From NCBI RefSeq assembly GCF_010091945.1, contig NZ_WVIE01000011.1, positions 62,001 through 126,000 of the forward strand: a stretch of 64,000 nt of DNA, given 5' to 3'. The first letter of the stretch is position 1. Each line of letters starts with the position of its first letter. The notes beneath the pieces were generated by a model. That model did no database searches, had not been told where the DNA came from, and saw nothing but the letters and a program-made list of their open reading frames with translations. The DNA comes from Myxacorys almedinensis A. Lineage in GTDB: Bacteria > Cyanobacteriota > Cyanobacteriia > Leptolyngbyales > Leptolyngbyaceae. Below, in pieces: positions 25,678 through 34,632 of this stretch. Both the position numbers and the translations under genes were made by a program.

Positions 25678-27621
25678 ATGTGCGGAATTACAGGTTTTTG
25701 GAATCCATCGGAGCAGAGTCATCTAGACAGTCTGCAAGCCACGATTCGACAGATGTCAGATAGCTTATGGCATCGAGGGCCCGATGATGACGGCACTTGG
25801 GTTGATGCAGAGGCAGGGCTTGCCTTGGGTCATCGGCGATTGGCAATTGTAGACCTTTCACCCGAAGGGCATCAACCTATGGTCTCTGCTGATCGCCGTT
25901 ATGTCATCGTGTTCAATGGCGAGATCTATAATTTTCGGGAATTACAACGCGACCTGAAACGGTTAGGACATCACTTTCGAGGACATTCCGATACTGAAGT
26001 AATGCTGGCAAGTTTTAGCCAGTGGGGAATCGATCAAGCCCTGCAACGCTTCAATGGTATGTTTGCCTTTGCTCTATGGGATCGTCAGGAGCGAGTTTTG
26101 CATGTAGGGCGCGATCGCTTAGGAGAAAAGCCGCTCTATTACGGCTGGATCGCTCAAACGTTCGTATTTAGCTCCGAGTTAAAAGCGCTAAAAGGTCATC
26201 CTGCTTTTCAGCCCGAAATCAATCGGGATGCCATAACTCTGTTCCTTCGCTATAGCTATATTCCTGCTCCCCACTCCATTTACCAAGGCATCTACAAGTT
26301 GCCCCCGGCTACAGTGCTGAGTTGGAATGGCACAGCCGATCATTGTGTTCCTGTGCCGTACTGGTCTGCTCAGGAAATTGCTCAATCGGGTGCAACCAAC
26401 CCTTTCGCAGGCTCACCATCAGAAGCGATTGACCAATTTGAGACATTACTTCAAAACGCAGTCAACCTCCGCATGGTGGCTGATGTTCCCCTGGGCGCGT
26501 TTCTCTCAGGAGGGATCGACTCGTCTACGATCGTTGCGCTCATGCAGGCTCAAAGTCGTCATCCTGTGAAAACCTTTACCATCGGGTTTCACGAAGATGC
26601 TTACAATGAAGCCCAGTATGCTCAGGAAGTTGCAAAACATCTCGGCACAGATCACACAGAACTCTATGTCACACCCCAACAGGCACGGGCGGTTATTCCT
26701 AAGTTACCAAGCCTGTACGACGAGCCTTTCTCCGACCCTTCTCAGATTCCTACTTTCTTAATCGCTCAGCTTGCTAGACAGCAGGTCACTGTTAGCCTCT
26801 CTGGCGATGGGGGTGATGAATTGTTTGCAGGCTATACCCGCTACTTCCATGGTCGCAAGTTGTGGCGAACCATTGGCTGGGTGCCCAAAGCCCTACGCCA
26901 AGCTTCTAGGCGCACTCTAACTCGCCTCTCCCCTCACGCTTGGAATCGGAGACTGGCTCCGGTGAGTGCCTTCCTGCCCGCCCAACTCAAACAGCCGACC
27001 CCCGGCGAGCAAATGCATCGGGTTGCAGAGGTTTTGGCGTCCCCGGATGCAGACGCTCTGTACACCTGGCTGATATCGGGTTGGAAACACCCGGAAACTG
27101 TAGTTGTTGATGGGCACGAACCGCTAACCACATGCGATCGTCAACATGAGGCAAGCTTACCAACCTTTACCCAACGCATGATGTACCGCGATAGCGTGAC
27201 TTATTTGCCAGATGACATCTTGGTTAAGGTTGATCGGGCGAGTATGGGCGTCAGTTTAGAAGCCCGCGTACCGTTGTTAGATCATCGAGTGGTGGAGTTT
27301 GCTTGGCGCGTCCCCCTGTCTATGAAAATCTGCAATGGTCAAGGGAAGTGGCTGTTGCGACAAGTTTTGTACAAGTATGTTCCTCCTGCTCTAATTGATC
27401 GCCCTAAGCAAGGATTTGGTGTACCGATTGGTCGCTGGCTGCGGGGTGATCTACGAGATTGGGCAGAAGCCCTCCTAGATGAGCACCGACTCCAGCAAGA
27501 AGGTTTTTTAAATCCGCAACCCATTCGACAGCAATGGAAAGAACATCTTGCGGGCGATCGAGACTGGCAATACAACTTGTGGACTGTTTTGATGTTTCAG
27601 GCATGGTTACAGAATCACTGA
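25678..27621 (+). CDS. asnB: Asparagine synthase (glutamine-hydrolysing)-like amidotransferase
   Basis: 647 aa. The N-terminal class II glutaminase has the essential Cys at position 2 (MCGITGF), RGPDDDG and the NGEIYNF loop. The synthetase domain has the PP-loop SGGIDSST at about residues 280-287 and the SLSGDGGDELFAGYTRY motif. In EPS and O-antigen clusters such proteins commonly transfer an amide from glutamine to a glycan or nucleotide-sugar carboxylate rather than to free aspartate; which applies here is not resolved. It follows the GT by 6 bp. The gene symbol marks family only. Confidence 0.87.
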   Translation: MCGITGFWNPSEQSHLDSLQATIRQMSDSLWHRGPDDDGTWVDAEAGLALGHRRLAIVDLSPEGHQPMVSADRRYVIVFNGEIYNFRELQRDLKRLGHHFRGHSDTEVMLASFSQWGIDQALQRFNGMFAFALWDRQERVLHVGRDRLGEKPLYYGWIAQTFVFSSELKALKGHPAFQPEINRDAITLFLRYSYIPAPHSIYQGIYKLPPATVLSWNGTADHCVPVPYWSAQEIAQSGATNPFAGSPSEAIDQFETLLQNAVNLRMVADVPLGAFLSGGIDSSTIVALMQAQSRHPVKTFTIGFHEDAYNEAQYAQEVAKHLGTDHTELYVTPQQARAVIPKLPSLYDEPFSDPSQIPTFLIAQLARQQVTVSLSGDGGDELFAGYTRYFHGRKLWRTIGWVPKALRQASRRTLTRLSPHAWNRRLAPVSAFLPAQLKQPTPGEQMHRVAEVLASPDADALYTWLISGWKHPETVVVDGHEPLTTCDRQHEASLPTFTQRMMYRDSVTYLPDDILVKVDRASMGVSLEARVPLLDHRVVEFAWRVPLSMKICNGQGKWLLRQVLYKYVPPALIDRPKQGFGVPIGRWLRGDLRDWAEALLDEHRLQQEGFLNPQPIRQQWKEHLAGDRDWQYNLWTVLMFQAWLQNH

Positions 27622-27669
27622 TTGGATCTTCAACCGAATGTTTAAGCAATTAAAACCAGAGATTGATCA

Positions 27670-29304
27670 ATGCACTTACTACACATCAAGCAACAGCCCA
27701 AGACGTTGAGGGGTTGGCTGAGAAAGTTTAAATTTCTTTTAGGGCTAACGATCCTTCCATTATTAGCGTGTGCAAGCATGGAACTATCCACGGCTACTCC
27801 CTCCTCTGTCCCCATTATGTGGACTACTTCGGGTTTAGAGCGGATCGGAATCAGCGACCCGCCAGGTTCCTCAAAACGCATTCAACTCTATGCTGCTCGC
27901 GGAGAATACGAGCCTTTTCAAATTGGTATTCGGTCGCCTCAGCAGGAGCTTACAACCGTTAATGTTGCGGTTTCAGATTTGCTGGGTGCTAATCAGCAGG
28001 TGATTTCAAAAACAAATATTACCCTTTACCGAGAACATTATGTCTACGTTAGCCAGGCGAGTCCGAAGTTGTCTGGAAGTACGAATCCATCCTTGGGGAC
28101 AGGCTGGTATGCGGATGGTCTCATTCCCTTCGTTGATCCCATAACCCACCAAGATCTAAGCGGGGCAACGCTGGATGCTGTTCCATTTAACCTCGATGGG
28201 GATCGGAATCAGCCGATCTGGGTTGATGTGTTTGTACCGCGAAACGCTGCCGCAGGAGACTATACAGGAACGTTTACCATCACCAGTGATCAAGGAACAA
28301 CCGAAGGTGAAATCGCCTTGAAAGTCTGGAATTTTGAGCTACCGCTCAAGCCATCTCTCGATTCCTCCTTCTCATTTTGGGAAGAGGACAGCAAAGATGC
28401 CATGATCGAATTGCTCAAGCACAAACTGATGCCTGCAAGCACGCTTAAGCCAGAGTATGAACGGGAGTTGATTGATCACTGGGGATTGCGATCGGTTCGA
28501 CTGCCGTTTTGGAGTGAAGCCAACGTTAATACTTGTCGGATGCAACCTGCCCCTTCTGTTCAAGATATTCGAGCAAAAGCCGCTCTTCACCAACCCGATG
28601 TCTTGCGCTACGCTTACTCGGCGGATGAAATCGATCGCTGTCAAGGGCTTCATGAACCCCTGAAGGAGTGGGCACGCAATTTTCATGACGCGGGGATTCA
28701 GAACCTAGTTGTGATGACTCCGACCCCTGAGCTTTACGATAATGGTGCTGGAACGGGGCGATCTGCTGTTGATATTTGGGTTGTTCTACCCCAGTCTTAT
28801 GATCAGGCGGCTGACCAAATTGCAGCGGTGCTTCAAAAAGGCAACCAAGTTTGGTCGTACAATGCATTAGTGCAAGATAGATATTCACCCAAGTGGGAAA
28901 TCGACTTTGCCCCTATTAATTTTAGAATTCAGCCTGGTTTTATTAGTCAGCAACTTGGGTTGACCGGATTGCTCTATTGGCGGGTTGATCTGTGGACGAG
29001 TGACCCTTGGAATGATCAAACCTATGTTCAGGACAACAACCATTATCCTGGCGAAGGAATGTTGGTGTATCCAGGGCAGCAAGTTGGGGTTTCTGGAGTT
29101 GCGCCATCAATGCGGCTGAAGTGGTTACGAGAAGGTATTGAGGACTACGAATATATTGAGATTTTGAAAAAGCGCGATCGCACAGATTGGGCGTTAGAAA
29201 TCAGCCAACCTGCGGGTCAAGATTGGAAGACCTGGACGCGTGATCCAGAGGTATTAGAGGCAGTTCGTCGTCAGCTTGGAGAGGAGATTGCAAGGCTTTC
29301 TTAA
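27670..29304 (+). CDS. DUF4091-domain lipoprotein, probable glycoside-hydrolase-like enzyme
   Basis: 544 aa. Type II signal peptide with hydrophobic core FLLGLTILPLL and a lipobox ending LLAC, so the protein is probably anchored in a membrane facing the periplasm. The middle has a beta-sandwich-like region (residues about 60-220, VWNFELP at its end) and the C-terminal half is a TIM-barrel-like DUF4091 domain with YSADEID, GLLYWRVDLW and LREGIEDYEYIEIL, the signature of that family. DUF4091 proteins are usually grouped with uncharacterised glycoside hydrolases. Inside an EPS cluster it may trim or release polymer (inference). The plus-strand order and 49-bp spacing suggest co-transcription with asnB. 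Confidence 0.82.
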   Translation: MHLLHIKQQPKTLRGWLRKFKFLLGLTILPLLACASMELSTATPSSVPIMWTTSGLERIGISDPPGSSKRIQLYAARGEYEPFQIGIRSPQQELTTVNVAVSDLLGANQQVISKTNITLYREHYVYVSQASPKLSGSTNPSLGTGWYADGLIPFVDPITHQDLSGATLDAVPFNLDGDRNQPIWVDVFVPRNAAAGDYTGTFTITSDQGTTEGEIALKVWNFELPLKPSLDSSFSFWEEDSKDAMIELLKHKLMPASTLKPEYERELIDHWGLRSVRLPFWSEANVNTCRMQPAPSVQDIRAKAALHQPDVLRYAYSADEIDRCQGLHEPLKEWARNFHDAGIQNLVVMTPTPELYDNGAGTGRSAVDIWVVLPQSYDQAADQIAAVLQKGNQVWSYNALVQDRYSPKWEIDFAPINFRIQPGFISQQLGLTGLLYWRVDLWTSDPWNDQTYVQDNNHYPGEGMLVYPGQQVGVSGVAPSMRLKWLREGIEDYEYIEILKKRDRTDWALEISQPAGQDWKTWTRDPEVLEAVRRQLGEEIARLS

Positions 29305-29367
29305 TAAAAATTTTTGCATCTCTGGTGACCACATTGAATTTAGAAGCAAACAAAGTAGGAAATTGTT

Positions 29368-29634
29368 GTGAAAACAAATTTCAAAATTGCTATTATTAAC
29401 GTTGACTATGCTAATCTACCTAGTGCGTCAACATTTTTTGAAAACTTTTTTAACGGAATTGAAATCAATATCGACATCGGTATTGAGAAATCTGAGACGT
29501 TAAAAACAAACTGCAACTGTGCCGTTATAGTCACAAGCAAAACCATGACAGATCTAATTGATTTTGTGATTGTGCGACGGCAAAGCTTTTTATCGTTGCG
29601 GTTGCCACTGCGATCGCTTCTCATCAGTATCTAG
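29368..29634 (+). CDS. Doubtful 88-aa ORF
   Basis: A GTG-start frame preceded by AGGAA. The first about 60 residues look protein-like (KIAIINVDYANLPSASTFF, then INIDIGIEKSETLKTN) but no family is recognised, and the tail (RRQSFLSLRLPLRSLL) runs through HIP1-type DNA and looks non-coding. It lies in a 560-bp stretch between two intact genes that also contains an epimerase relic, so it may itself be a decayed gene end. Confidence 0.3.
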   Translation: MKTNFKIAIINVDYANLPSASTFFENFFNGIEINIDIGIEKSETLKTNCNCAVIVTSKTMTDLIDFVIVRRQSFLSLRLPLRSLLISI

Positions 29635-29648
29635 ATCTCATTGTCTAG

Positions 29649-29816
29649 AGCGAACGTTCTGTTCCGATGACCTATGCAAACGTGGACGACCTAGTAAAAA
29701 GTGTGGGCTTTCAACCGAATACTTCAATTGAAGTTGGAATTGAACGCTTTGTTTACTGGTATTGCTCTTATTACCCCATTGAACTGACCCCGCAGAGCAC
29801 TGAGCTACTGATTTAG
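29649..29816 (+). pseudogene. C-terminal relic of a nucleotide-sugar epimerase (CapI/UDP-glucuronate 4-epimerase type)
   Basis: The frame ending at 29816 reads VPMTYANVDDLVKSVGF and then a segment ending GIERFVYWYCSYY. This is the characteristic last 40 residues of UDP-glucuronate epimerases (typically TYADVDDL...VGFxPxTxIExGIxxFVxWYxxYY). A stop at 29646-29648 and the absence of any upstream catalytic domain show that only the 3' end survives. It sits between the DUF4091 gene and a glycosyltransferase, where an intact epimerase would have belonged to the EPS pathway. Confidence 0.75.
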
Positions 29817-29863
29817 CACCCGCATCAAGCTCAAAGTTTTGTAATTTATATTCTGGATGTACC

Positions 29864-31033
29864 ATGACTCGTCTTTTAATCGCAACAACAGTTGTTGCTG
29901 CATTACGCGCGTTCTTTGTACCGATGGCTCACCACTTCCGAGCAATGGGTTGGCAGGTTGATGGAATGGCTCAAGGTGCTTCAGGCTGTCCGCAGTGCAA
30001 CGCTGCCTTTGATCATGTTTGGGAGATTGATTGGTCGCGCAACCCGCTTGCAGCACAAAATTTGGTAGCCGTGCCTCAACAACTCCGCAAGGTGGTCACC
30101 AAACAAGCCTACGACTTGGTGCATGTTTCAACTCCCGTAGCTGCTTTTGTTGCCCGGTATGCCCTCAATGGCTTGAGGCAACAGGGCAAGCTCAAAATCA
30201 TTTACACTGCTCAAGGATTTCACTTCTATCAGGGAGGGTCGCCCTGGAAAAATGCGGCATTCTTAACCCTTGAAAAACTGGCAGGACGCTGGACAGATTA
30301 TCTAGTTGTTGTTAACCATGAGGATGAGGAAGCGGCAAAGCACTATAGCTTGGTTCCACCGCCACAAGTTCGCTACATTCCGGGGACTGGATTAAACTTA
30401 GAGCGATTTCACCCGGATGCTGTGCCGGAGTCTGAGGTGGTGCGGGTGCGCCAAGCATTAGGTCTGTCCGCAGAAACACCTCTATTTCTATCAGTTGCAG
30501 AATTGATTCCCCGAAAGCGCCCCTGCGATATTCTACAAGCGTTCGCTGCTTTGCAGCCCTCTACTGCCCATTTAGCTTTTGCTGGTGCAGGAGTTTTGTT
30601 AGAGGAGATGCAACAGTTTGCCATTCATCTAGGAGTGCAAGATCGGGTGCATTTTCTAGGCTTGCGTTCAGATATTCCTACTCTAATGCGGTCTGCGATC
30701 GCAACTATCTTGGCATCAGAGCAGGAGGGATTGCCCAATTGCGTCATGGAGTCTTTGTGTCTGGGGGTTCCGGTAATTGGCTCCCAAATCCGAGGAACGC
30801 AAGATTTGTTAGACGGTGGCTATGGTTTCCTCTTCCCGGTAGGTTCTGTGGCGAAACTGACTGAGGCAATGACACTTGCCCTAGAGCAGCCCGAAGCCAC
30901 TCAGCTAATCGGGAAACGGTCATGGAATCGCATGGCTCCCTACGGGTTGCACCCTGTGCTGAAGCAGTATGAGGCGCTATATACCGAAGCCCTCAATTCA
31001 GTGAGAGCAAACGAAATTCTGCTACCTGTCTAA
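29864..31033 (+). CDS. Glycosyltransferase family 4 (4)
   Basis: 389 aa of the GT4 subgroup close to CapM/EpsD-like enzymes: TTVVAALRAFFVPMAHHFRAMGW start, YTAQGFHFYQGGSPWKN, the interdomain IPGTGLNLERF, and E-x7-E as EGLPNCVMESLCLG. In many bacteria this subgroup lies beside the WcaJ-type initiating transferase, as here, and adds the second sugar of the repeat unit. It is followed 38 bp downstream by that initiating transferase. Confidence 0.9.
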   Translation: MTRLLIATTVVAALRAFFVPMAHHFRAMGWQVDGMAQGASGCPQCNAAFDHVWEIDWSRNPLAAQNLVAVPQQLRKVVTKQAYDLVHVSTPVAAFVARYALNGLRQQGKLKIIYTAQGFHFYQGGSPWKNAAFLTLEKLAGRWTDYLVVVNHEDEEAAKHYSLVPPPQVRYIPGTGLNLERFHPDAVPESEVVRVRQALGLSAETPLFLSVAELIPRKRPCDILQAFAALQPSTAHLAFAGAGVLLEEMQQFAIHLGVQDRVHFLGLRSDIPTLMRSAIATILASEQEGLPNCVMESLCLGVPVIGSQIRGTQDLLDGGYGFLFPVGSVAKLTEAMTLALEQPEATQLIGKRSWNRMAPYGLHPVLKQYEALYTEALNSVRANEILLPV

Positions 31034-31071
31034 GTTTGAATCATTTGAATCACTTGTTGAGGGTAATGATC

Positions 31072-31752
31072 ATGAAACATACGTTGTATAGTGTGCAACT
31101 GCAACAAGGGTTGAAGACGGTGCTGGATCGAGGGATCGCTGCGATCGCGCTGATATTGCTCTCGCCATTGATCAGCACGGTTGCACTTGCCGTCTACCTT
31201 CAGATGGGCAGCCCGATTGTCTTTGCTCAACCTCGTGGCGGAAAAGACGGGCGCATTTTCACGTTCTATAAGTTTCGCACGATGACCAACGAGCGGGATG
31301 CTGAGGGAACCCTTCTCCCCGATGCCCAACGCCTGACCAAGTTGGGTCGGTTGTTGCGTCAAACCAGCTTGGATGAATTGCCCCAGCTTTGGAACGTGCT
31401 CAAGGGTGAGATGAGCATTGTGGGTCCTCGTCCTTTTATCGCATCCTACCTAGATCTTTACACGCCCGATCAAGCCCGTCGTCATGAAGTGAAACCCGGC
31501 ATTACAGGTTGGGCGATTATCAATGGTCGCAACACCATTAGTTGGGAAGAAAAATTTGGATTGGATATTTGGTATATCGATCACTGGAGCTTGGGGCTTG
31601 ATCTCAAAATTCTGGCGCTGACTGTTGTGAAAGTCCTCAAACGCGAAGGGGTTGACCAAAACCAATCTACGACCATGAGCTACTTTCAGGGTAGTTCGCG
31701 ATTAGCGCAAAGTGCAACTCCGCAAGAACCGTATAAGTTATCTCAACGTTAG
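31072..31752 (+). CDS. Initiating sugar transferase (monotopic phosphoglycosyl transferase, PssY/WcaJ type)
   Basis: 226 aa from the ATG at 31072 (the frame opens at 31036). One N-terminal re-entrant hydrophobic helix (GIAAIALILLSPLISTVALAVYL), then the catalytic domain with KFRTMTNERDAEG, LDELPQLWNVLKGEMSIVGP and RHEVKPGITGWAIINGR, all hallmarks of the bacterial sugar transferase family. It transfers a phospho-sugar to undecaprenyl phosphate and so starts each EPS repeat unit. The size corresponds to the small single-domain form, like PglC. The product of the CapD/DegT pathway would be a fitting donor (inference). Confidence 0.92.
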   Translation: MKHTLYSVQLQQGLKTVLDRGIAAIALILLSPLISTVALAVYLQMGSPIVFAQPRGGKDGRIFTFYKFRTMTNERDAEGTLLPDAQRLTKLGRLLRQTSLDELPQLWNVLKGEMSIVGPRPFIASYLDLYTPDQARRHEVKPGITGWAIINGRNTISWEEKFGLDIWYIDHWSLGLDLKILALTVVKVLKREGVDQNQSTTMSYFQGSSRLAQSATPQEPYKLSQR

Positions 31753-31779
31753 GAGTTTACAAAACATAGGAGGTTACCA

Positions 31780-32577
31780 ATGCTGCATCAAATTCTAAAG
31801 TTTGAAACCGGAATGACAGCCAAACAGTTTGCAGAACAAATTCTGGAAGCCCTCCAGACCTCAAGACTGGTTCATGCGATCGGTGTTGATCCCCAATCCC
31901 ATTTGCACCAGTTTTGGGATGATGTGTCTGACGCGCTTGGCGAGTGTCTGCCAATGTCTGAGAGCCTTGCAACCGGAGAAAAAACAGGGGAGAAATGGAT
32001 AGATATTCGATACGATGGCAGTATTGCGAATGCCTATCGACATAGCAAGAATGCACAGCCGTTACACACCGATGGCTCCTATGAGAGCAACACGTCAGAC
32101 ACGGTTTTCTTTTATTGCATCAAGCAAGCAGCCAAGGGGGGAGAAACAGTGTTTTTGGACGCCGACGACTTGATCGCGATGCTGAAGCATGAAGATGAGT
32201 CGCTGCTAGACGACCTCTGCACTACCCCAGTTTGTTTTTCTAAAGCAAGCGACTTCAAACGAAGACCCATTATCTCCTTTGATGAGCGAGGTGCGGTACT
32301 CACCTGGAACTACTATTGCATTGACGCTTCAGAATCAGAATTTGCAAAAGACCTAGCTGAGCGGTTTCATGCTTTTCTGCAATTCAATGTTATGGCAGCG
32401 AACAAGACCTTTCCAGTTAAGTTGATGGCTGGGGAAGCTGTCTTTTTTCAGGATGAACGAGTGCTGCATGGACGGAATGGTTTTGACGCAAGTGAGCAGG
32501 ACGAGCGGTTTCTTCGGAAAACAGGACTGAAGTTGAAACAATACGATCGCAACAAAAGGGTGATGGTGTACCAATGA
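31780..32577 (+). CDS. TauD/TfdA-family Fe(II)/2-oxoglutarate dioxygenase
   Basis: 265 aa. The iron facial triad is visible: His96-x-Asp98 in PLHTDGSY and His230 in VLHGRNGF, with Arg243 of ERFLRK as the likely 2-oxoglutarate anchor. Family members hydroxylate small molecules, amino acids or sugars. AGGAGG lies upstream of the ATG. It overlaps the following aldo/keto reductase by ATGA, so the two are translationally coupled and probably act in one pathway. Its location directly after the EPS initiating transferase suggests glycan or lipid-carrier tailoring, but the substrate is unknown. Confidence 0.85.
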   Translation: MLHQILKFETGMTAKQFAEQILEALQTSRLVHAIGVDPQSHLHQFWDDVSDALGECLPMSESLATGEKTGEKWIDIRYDGSIANAYRHSKNAQPLHTDGSYESNTSDTVFFYCIKQAAKGGETVFLDADDLIAMLKHEDESLLDDLCTTPVCFSKASDFKRRPIISFDERGAVLTWNYYCIDASESEFAKDLAERFHAFLQFNVMAANKTFPVKLMAGEAVFFQDERVLHGRNGFDASEQDERFLRKTGLKLKQYDRNKRVMVYQ

Positions 32578-33518
32578 ACCGTCGTGAATTTGGTCATACA
32601 GGAATTTATTTAAGTCCCATCACGTTTGGTTCAATGCGCCTTGCTCCAGATCGGGTCAGGTTGGATCTGGCAGTAGAAATGATCACTCGCATGGCGGAGC
32701 GCGGCTTAACCACCTTTCACAGTTCCCATGAGTATGAAAGTTATCCTTTTTTCTGCGAAGTCATGCAAGAATTTCGCAGCAAAAAGCCTTCAGCCGAGGT
32801 TGTACACATCGCTAAAATTGCGGTTCCCCATTTTCATGACGCTACGTTTACAGGTAGCCGACTCTCGACCCTAATTGAAGATCAGCTTCGAGCATTAGGC
32901 ACAGAACGCATTGATATTGTTCAGTGGCTCGTGAGACATCAACCCAACGAGGACGAACAACGTTTAACCATTCTGGCTGAATGCCAACAGGCATTAACTG
33001 CGACCTGGGAACGTCTGCATGGTGAAGGAAAAGTTGGCGTGCTGACCTCTTTTCCGTATTCTGTGCCCTTTGCTAGGGAAGTACTGAAGTTGCCGCTCTG
33101 CGAAGGGTTAGTGACTTACTTGAATGCCCTAGAACTTGATATGGTTCCCTTTCTAGACGCAATGGAAAAAGCAGGGCAAGGCTATGTTGCGATCCGACCT
33201 TTTCATGCAGGGTTAATTACCACCGAAAACATGGGTCAATCTTCCTGCGGTTCCTTCGGAGTTGCGCTCTGCGCTAATCGCTCCAATGCTCAGATGGAGA
33301 AACTTGTTTCGACGTTAAGAATCCTCAACGTACCAGAAGATACTGTGACTGATTTTGCACTTCAGTTTCCACTTTTACATCCTGCTGTTGCTTCTGTAAT
33401 TGTCAGTGTAACCAGCCTAAACCATGCGGATGAAGTTATGGATGCGAGCGATCGCGCAATTGTTGACAAAGAGACTTTTACGAAAACCATAAATTCTTTG
33501 TCTCCAAGTTTAGTCTGA
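32574..33518 (+). CDS. Aldo/keto reductase-family protein with atypical active site
   Basis: 314-aa AKR fold: RREFGHTGIYLSPITFG start and LRALGTERIDIVQWLVRH. Of the catalytic tetrad (Asp-Tyr-Lys-His), Tyr54 (SHEYES) and Lys81 (HIAKIAV) are present, but the usual Asp of FDTA is replaced by His49 (TTFHSS), so activity may be altered. Residues about 226-236 (CGSFGVALCAN) are encoded by a copy of a 32-bp dispersed repeat (33249-33280) also present in two non-coding places of this window. It is coupled by ATGA to the TauD gene. Confidence 0.8.
   Translation: MNRREFGHTGIYLSPITFGSMRLAPDRVRLDLAVEMITRMAERGLTTFHSSHEYESYPFFCEVMQEFRSKKPSAEVVHIAKIAVPHFHDATFTGSRLSTLIEDQLRALGTERIDIVQWLVRHQPNEDEQRLTILAECQQALTATWERLHGEGKVGVLTSFPYSVPFAREVLKLPLCEGLVTYLNALELDMVPFLDAMEKAGQGYVAIRPFHAGLITTENMGQSSCGSFGVALCANRSNAQMEKLVSTLRILNVPEDTVTDFALQFPLLHPAVASVIVSVTSLNHADEVMDASDRAIVDKETFTKTINSLSPSLV
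33249..33280 (+). repeat. Small dispersed repeat, copy 1 (inside the aldo/keto reductase gene)
   Basis: 32-bp sequence beginning GGTTCCT and ending TGCGCTAATCG. It matches copies at 59112-59143 (plus) and 47106-47137 (minus) with only a few differences. It is read in frame and adds about eleven codons' worth of sequence to the host gene. Small dispersed repeats of 20-30 bp are known from filamentous cyanobacteria. Confidence 0.7.
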
Positions 33519-33660
33519 ACTGAGTTTATGTTCTGTTTCAAACCATTCAGAAGGTGTTGGTTGACCGCTTAAGTTTTTTAGGCTGTAGGAAGTTAGTTGA
33601 ATTTTCAAAGCGGTGATTTGGCAAACCCTGAGCGAATTTTTAGGAGTGGTGAGTAGAGAA

Positions 33661-34608
33661 ATGCAAATACTTGAATCAGACTTAAATCAGGGCGACTCCA
33701 AGATGCAAGCGAGTGTATGCGAAGTTTCTGAGGCAGCGATCGTCTCCATGAGTGAGACAGACCTGGCGAATTGGTATCTTGAGCGGGGAAAACGAGTTAT
33801 TGCCCATCGCGATCGCTTCTGGGAAGAATTGTTGCCAGGTTTTTATCAACCCATTCACTCTCTAGCGCGTCTGAGTGTCGAGCAAGCGAGTTGTCCTGTC
33901 TGGTTCCATTGGGGATTTCGATCCGTTTTGCGGCAGGAAGATGCAGAAGTTGGGAATGGTTTCTTGCCTGTGCATTTGCTAACGGATGTGCAAAACTACA
34001 CGCTAGAGCGGTTTTCTTCCAATCGAAGACGGCATTTGAAAAAGTGTCAGAAGCAGGTGAAAATTGTTCAGCTTTTGGATGCTCAACCGTTGCGAGAACA
34101 AGGGCATGACCTTATAGTTTCTGCCTCACACCGAACCAACTATTTCCGCGTGCCAACCCAACAAGAGTATGTCGCCAGTCTGAAAAATTATATTGATTCC
34201 AGACGATTAGTGTTAGCTGGTTTTGTGAATGGCAAATTGGGGGGATATTTAGCAGGATATGCTGTGGATGGTACAGCTTATTTCGAGGATTTGTATGTTG
34301 CAACTGATGTGATCACGACCAACATTAATCTGGGATTAATCTTCGAGTTTGTCCAAATTTGCCGGCGTTCTGGCAACGTTCACGAAGTTGTGAACGGGTT
34401 GCATTCTCTGGAAGATGAACAGCTTTGTGTGTTTAAAGATTCGATCGGATTTCCCGCAAAGCAATTGCCGACACGAGTTGGCATAAATGCGATCGCGAGA
34501 CCATTGCTGCGATGGAAATATCCCTATAAATACTATCGTTTAACGGGAATTGATCCTCAGAAAGACCGCTTTGAAACAGCGAATCGGCTCAAGGACAGTG
34601 AAAGCTAG
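33661..34608 (+). CDS. FemAB/GNAT-like acyltransferase (1)
   Basis: 315 aa from the ATG at 33661; the frame also has a GTG at 33613 and an ATG at 33703. The region FSSNRRRHLKKCQKQVKIV and the following RTNYFRVPTQQEYVASL, RLVLAGFVNGKLGGYLAGYAVDG resemble the GNAT half of FemAB-type proteins that attach acyl or aminoacyl groups to glycans or lipids. It has no signal peptide. A second family member follows 24 bp downstream. Function in decorating the EPS repeat unit is inferred from position; the donor is unknown. Confidence 0.68.
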   Translation: MQILESDLNQGDSKMQASVCEVSEAAIVSMSETDLANWYLERGKRVIAHRDRFWEELLPGFYQPIHSLARLSVEQASCPVWFHWGFRSVLRQEDAEVGNGFLPVHLLTDVQNYTLERFSSNRRRHLKKCQKQVKIVQLLDAQPLREQGHDLIVSASHRTNYFRVPTQQEYVASLKNYIDSRRLVLAGFVNGKLGGYLAGYAVDGTAYFEDLYVATDVITTNINLGLIFEFVQICRRSGNVHEVVNGLHSLEDEQLCVFKDSIGFPAKQLPTRVGINAIARPLLRWKYPYKYYRLTGIDPQKDRFETANRLKDSES

Positions 34609-34632
34609 TATCTTCTTAAGTTGAGAAATGCA

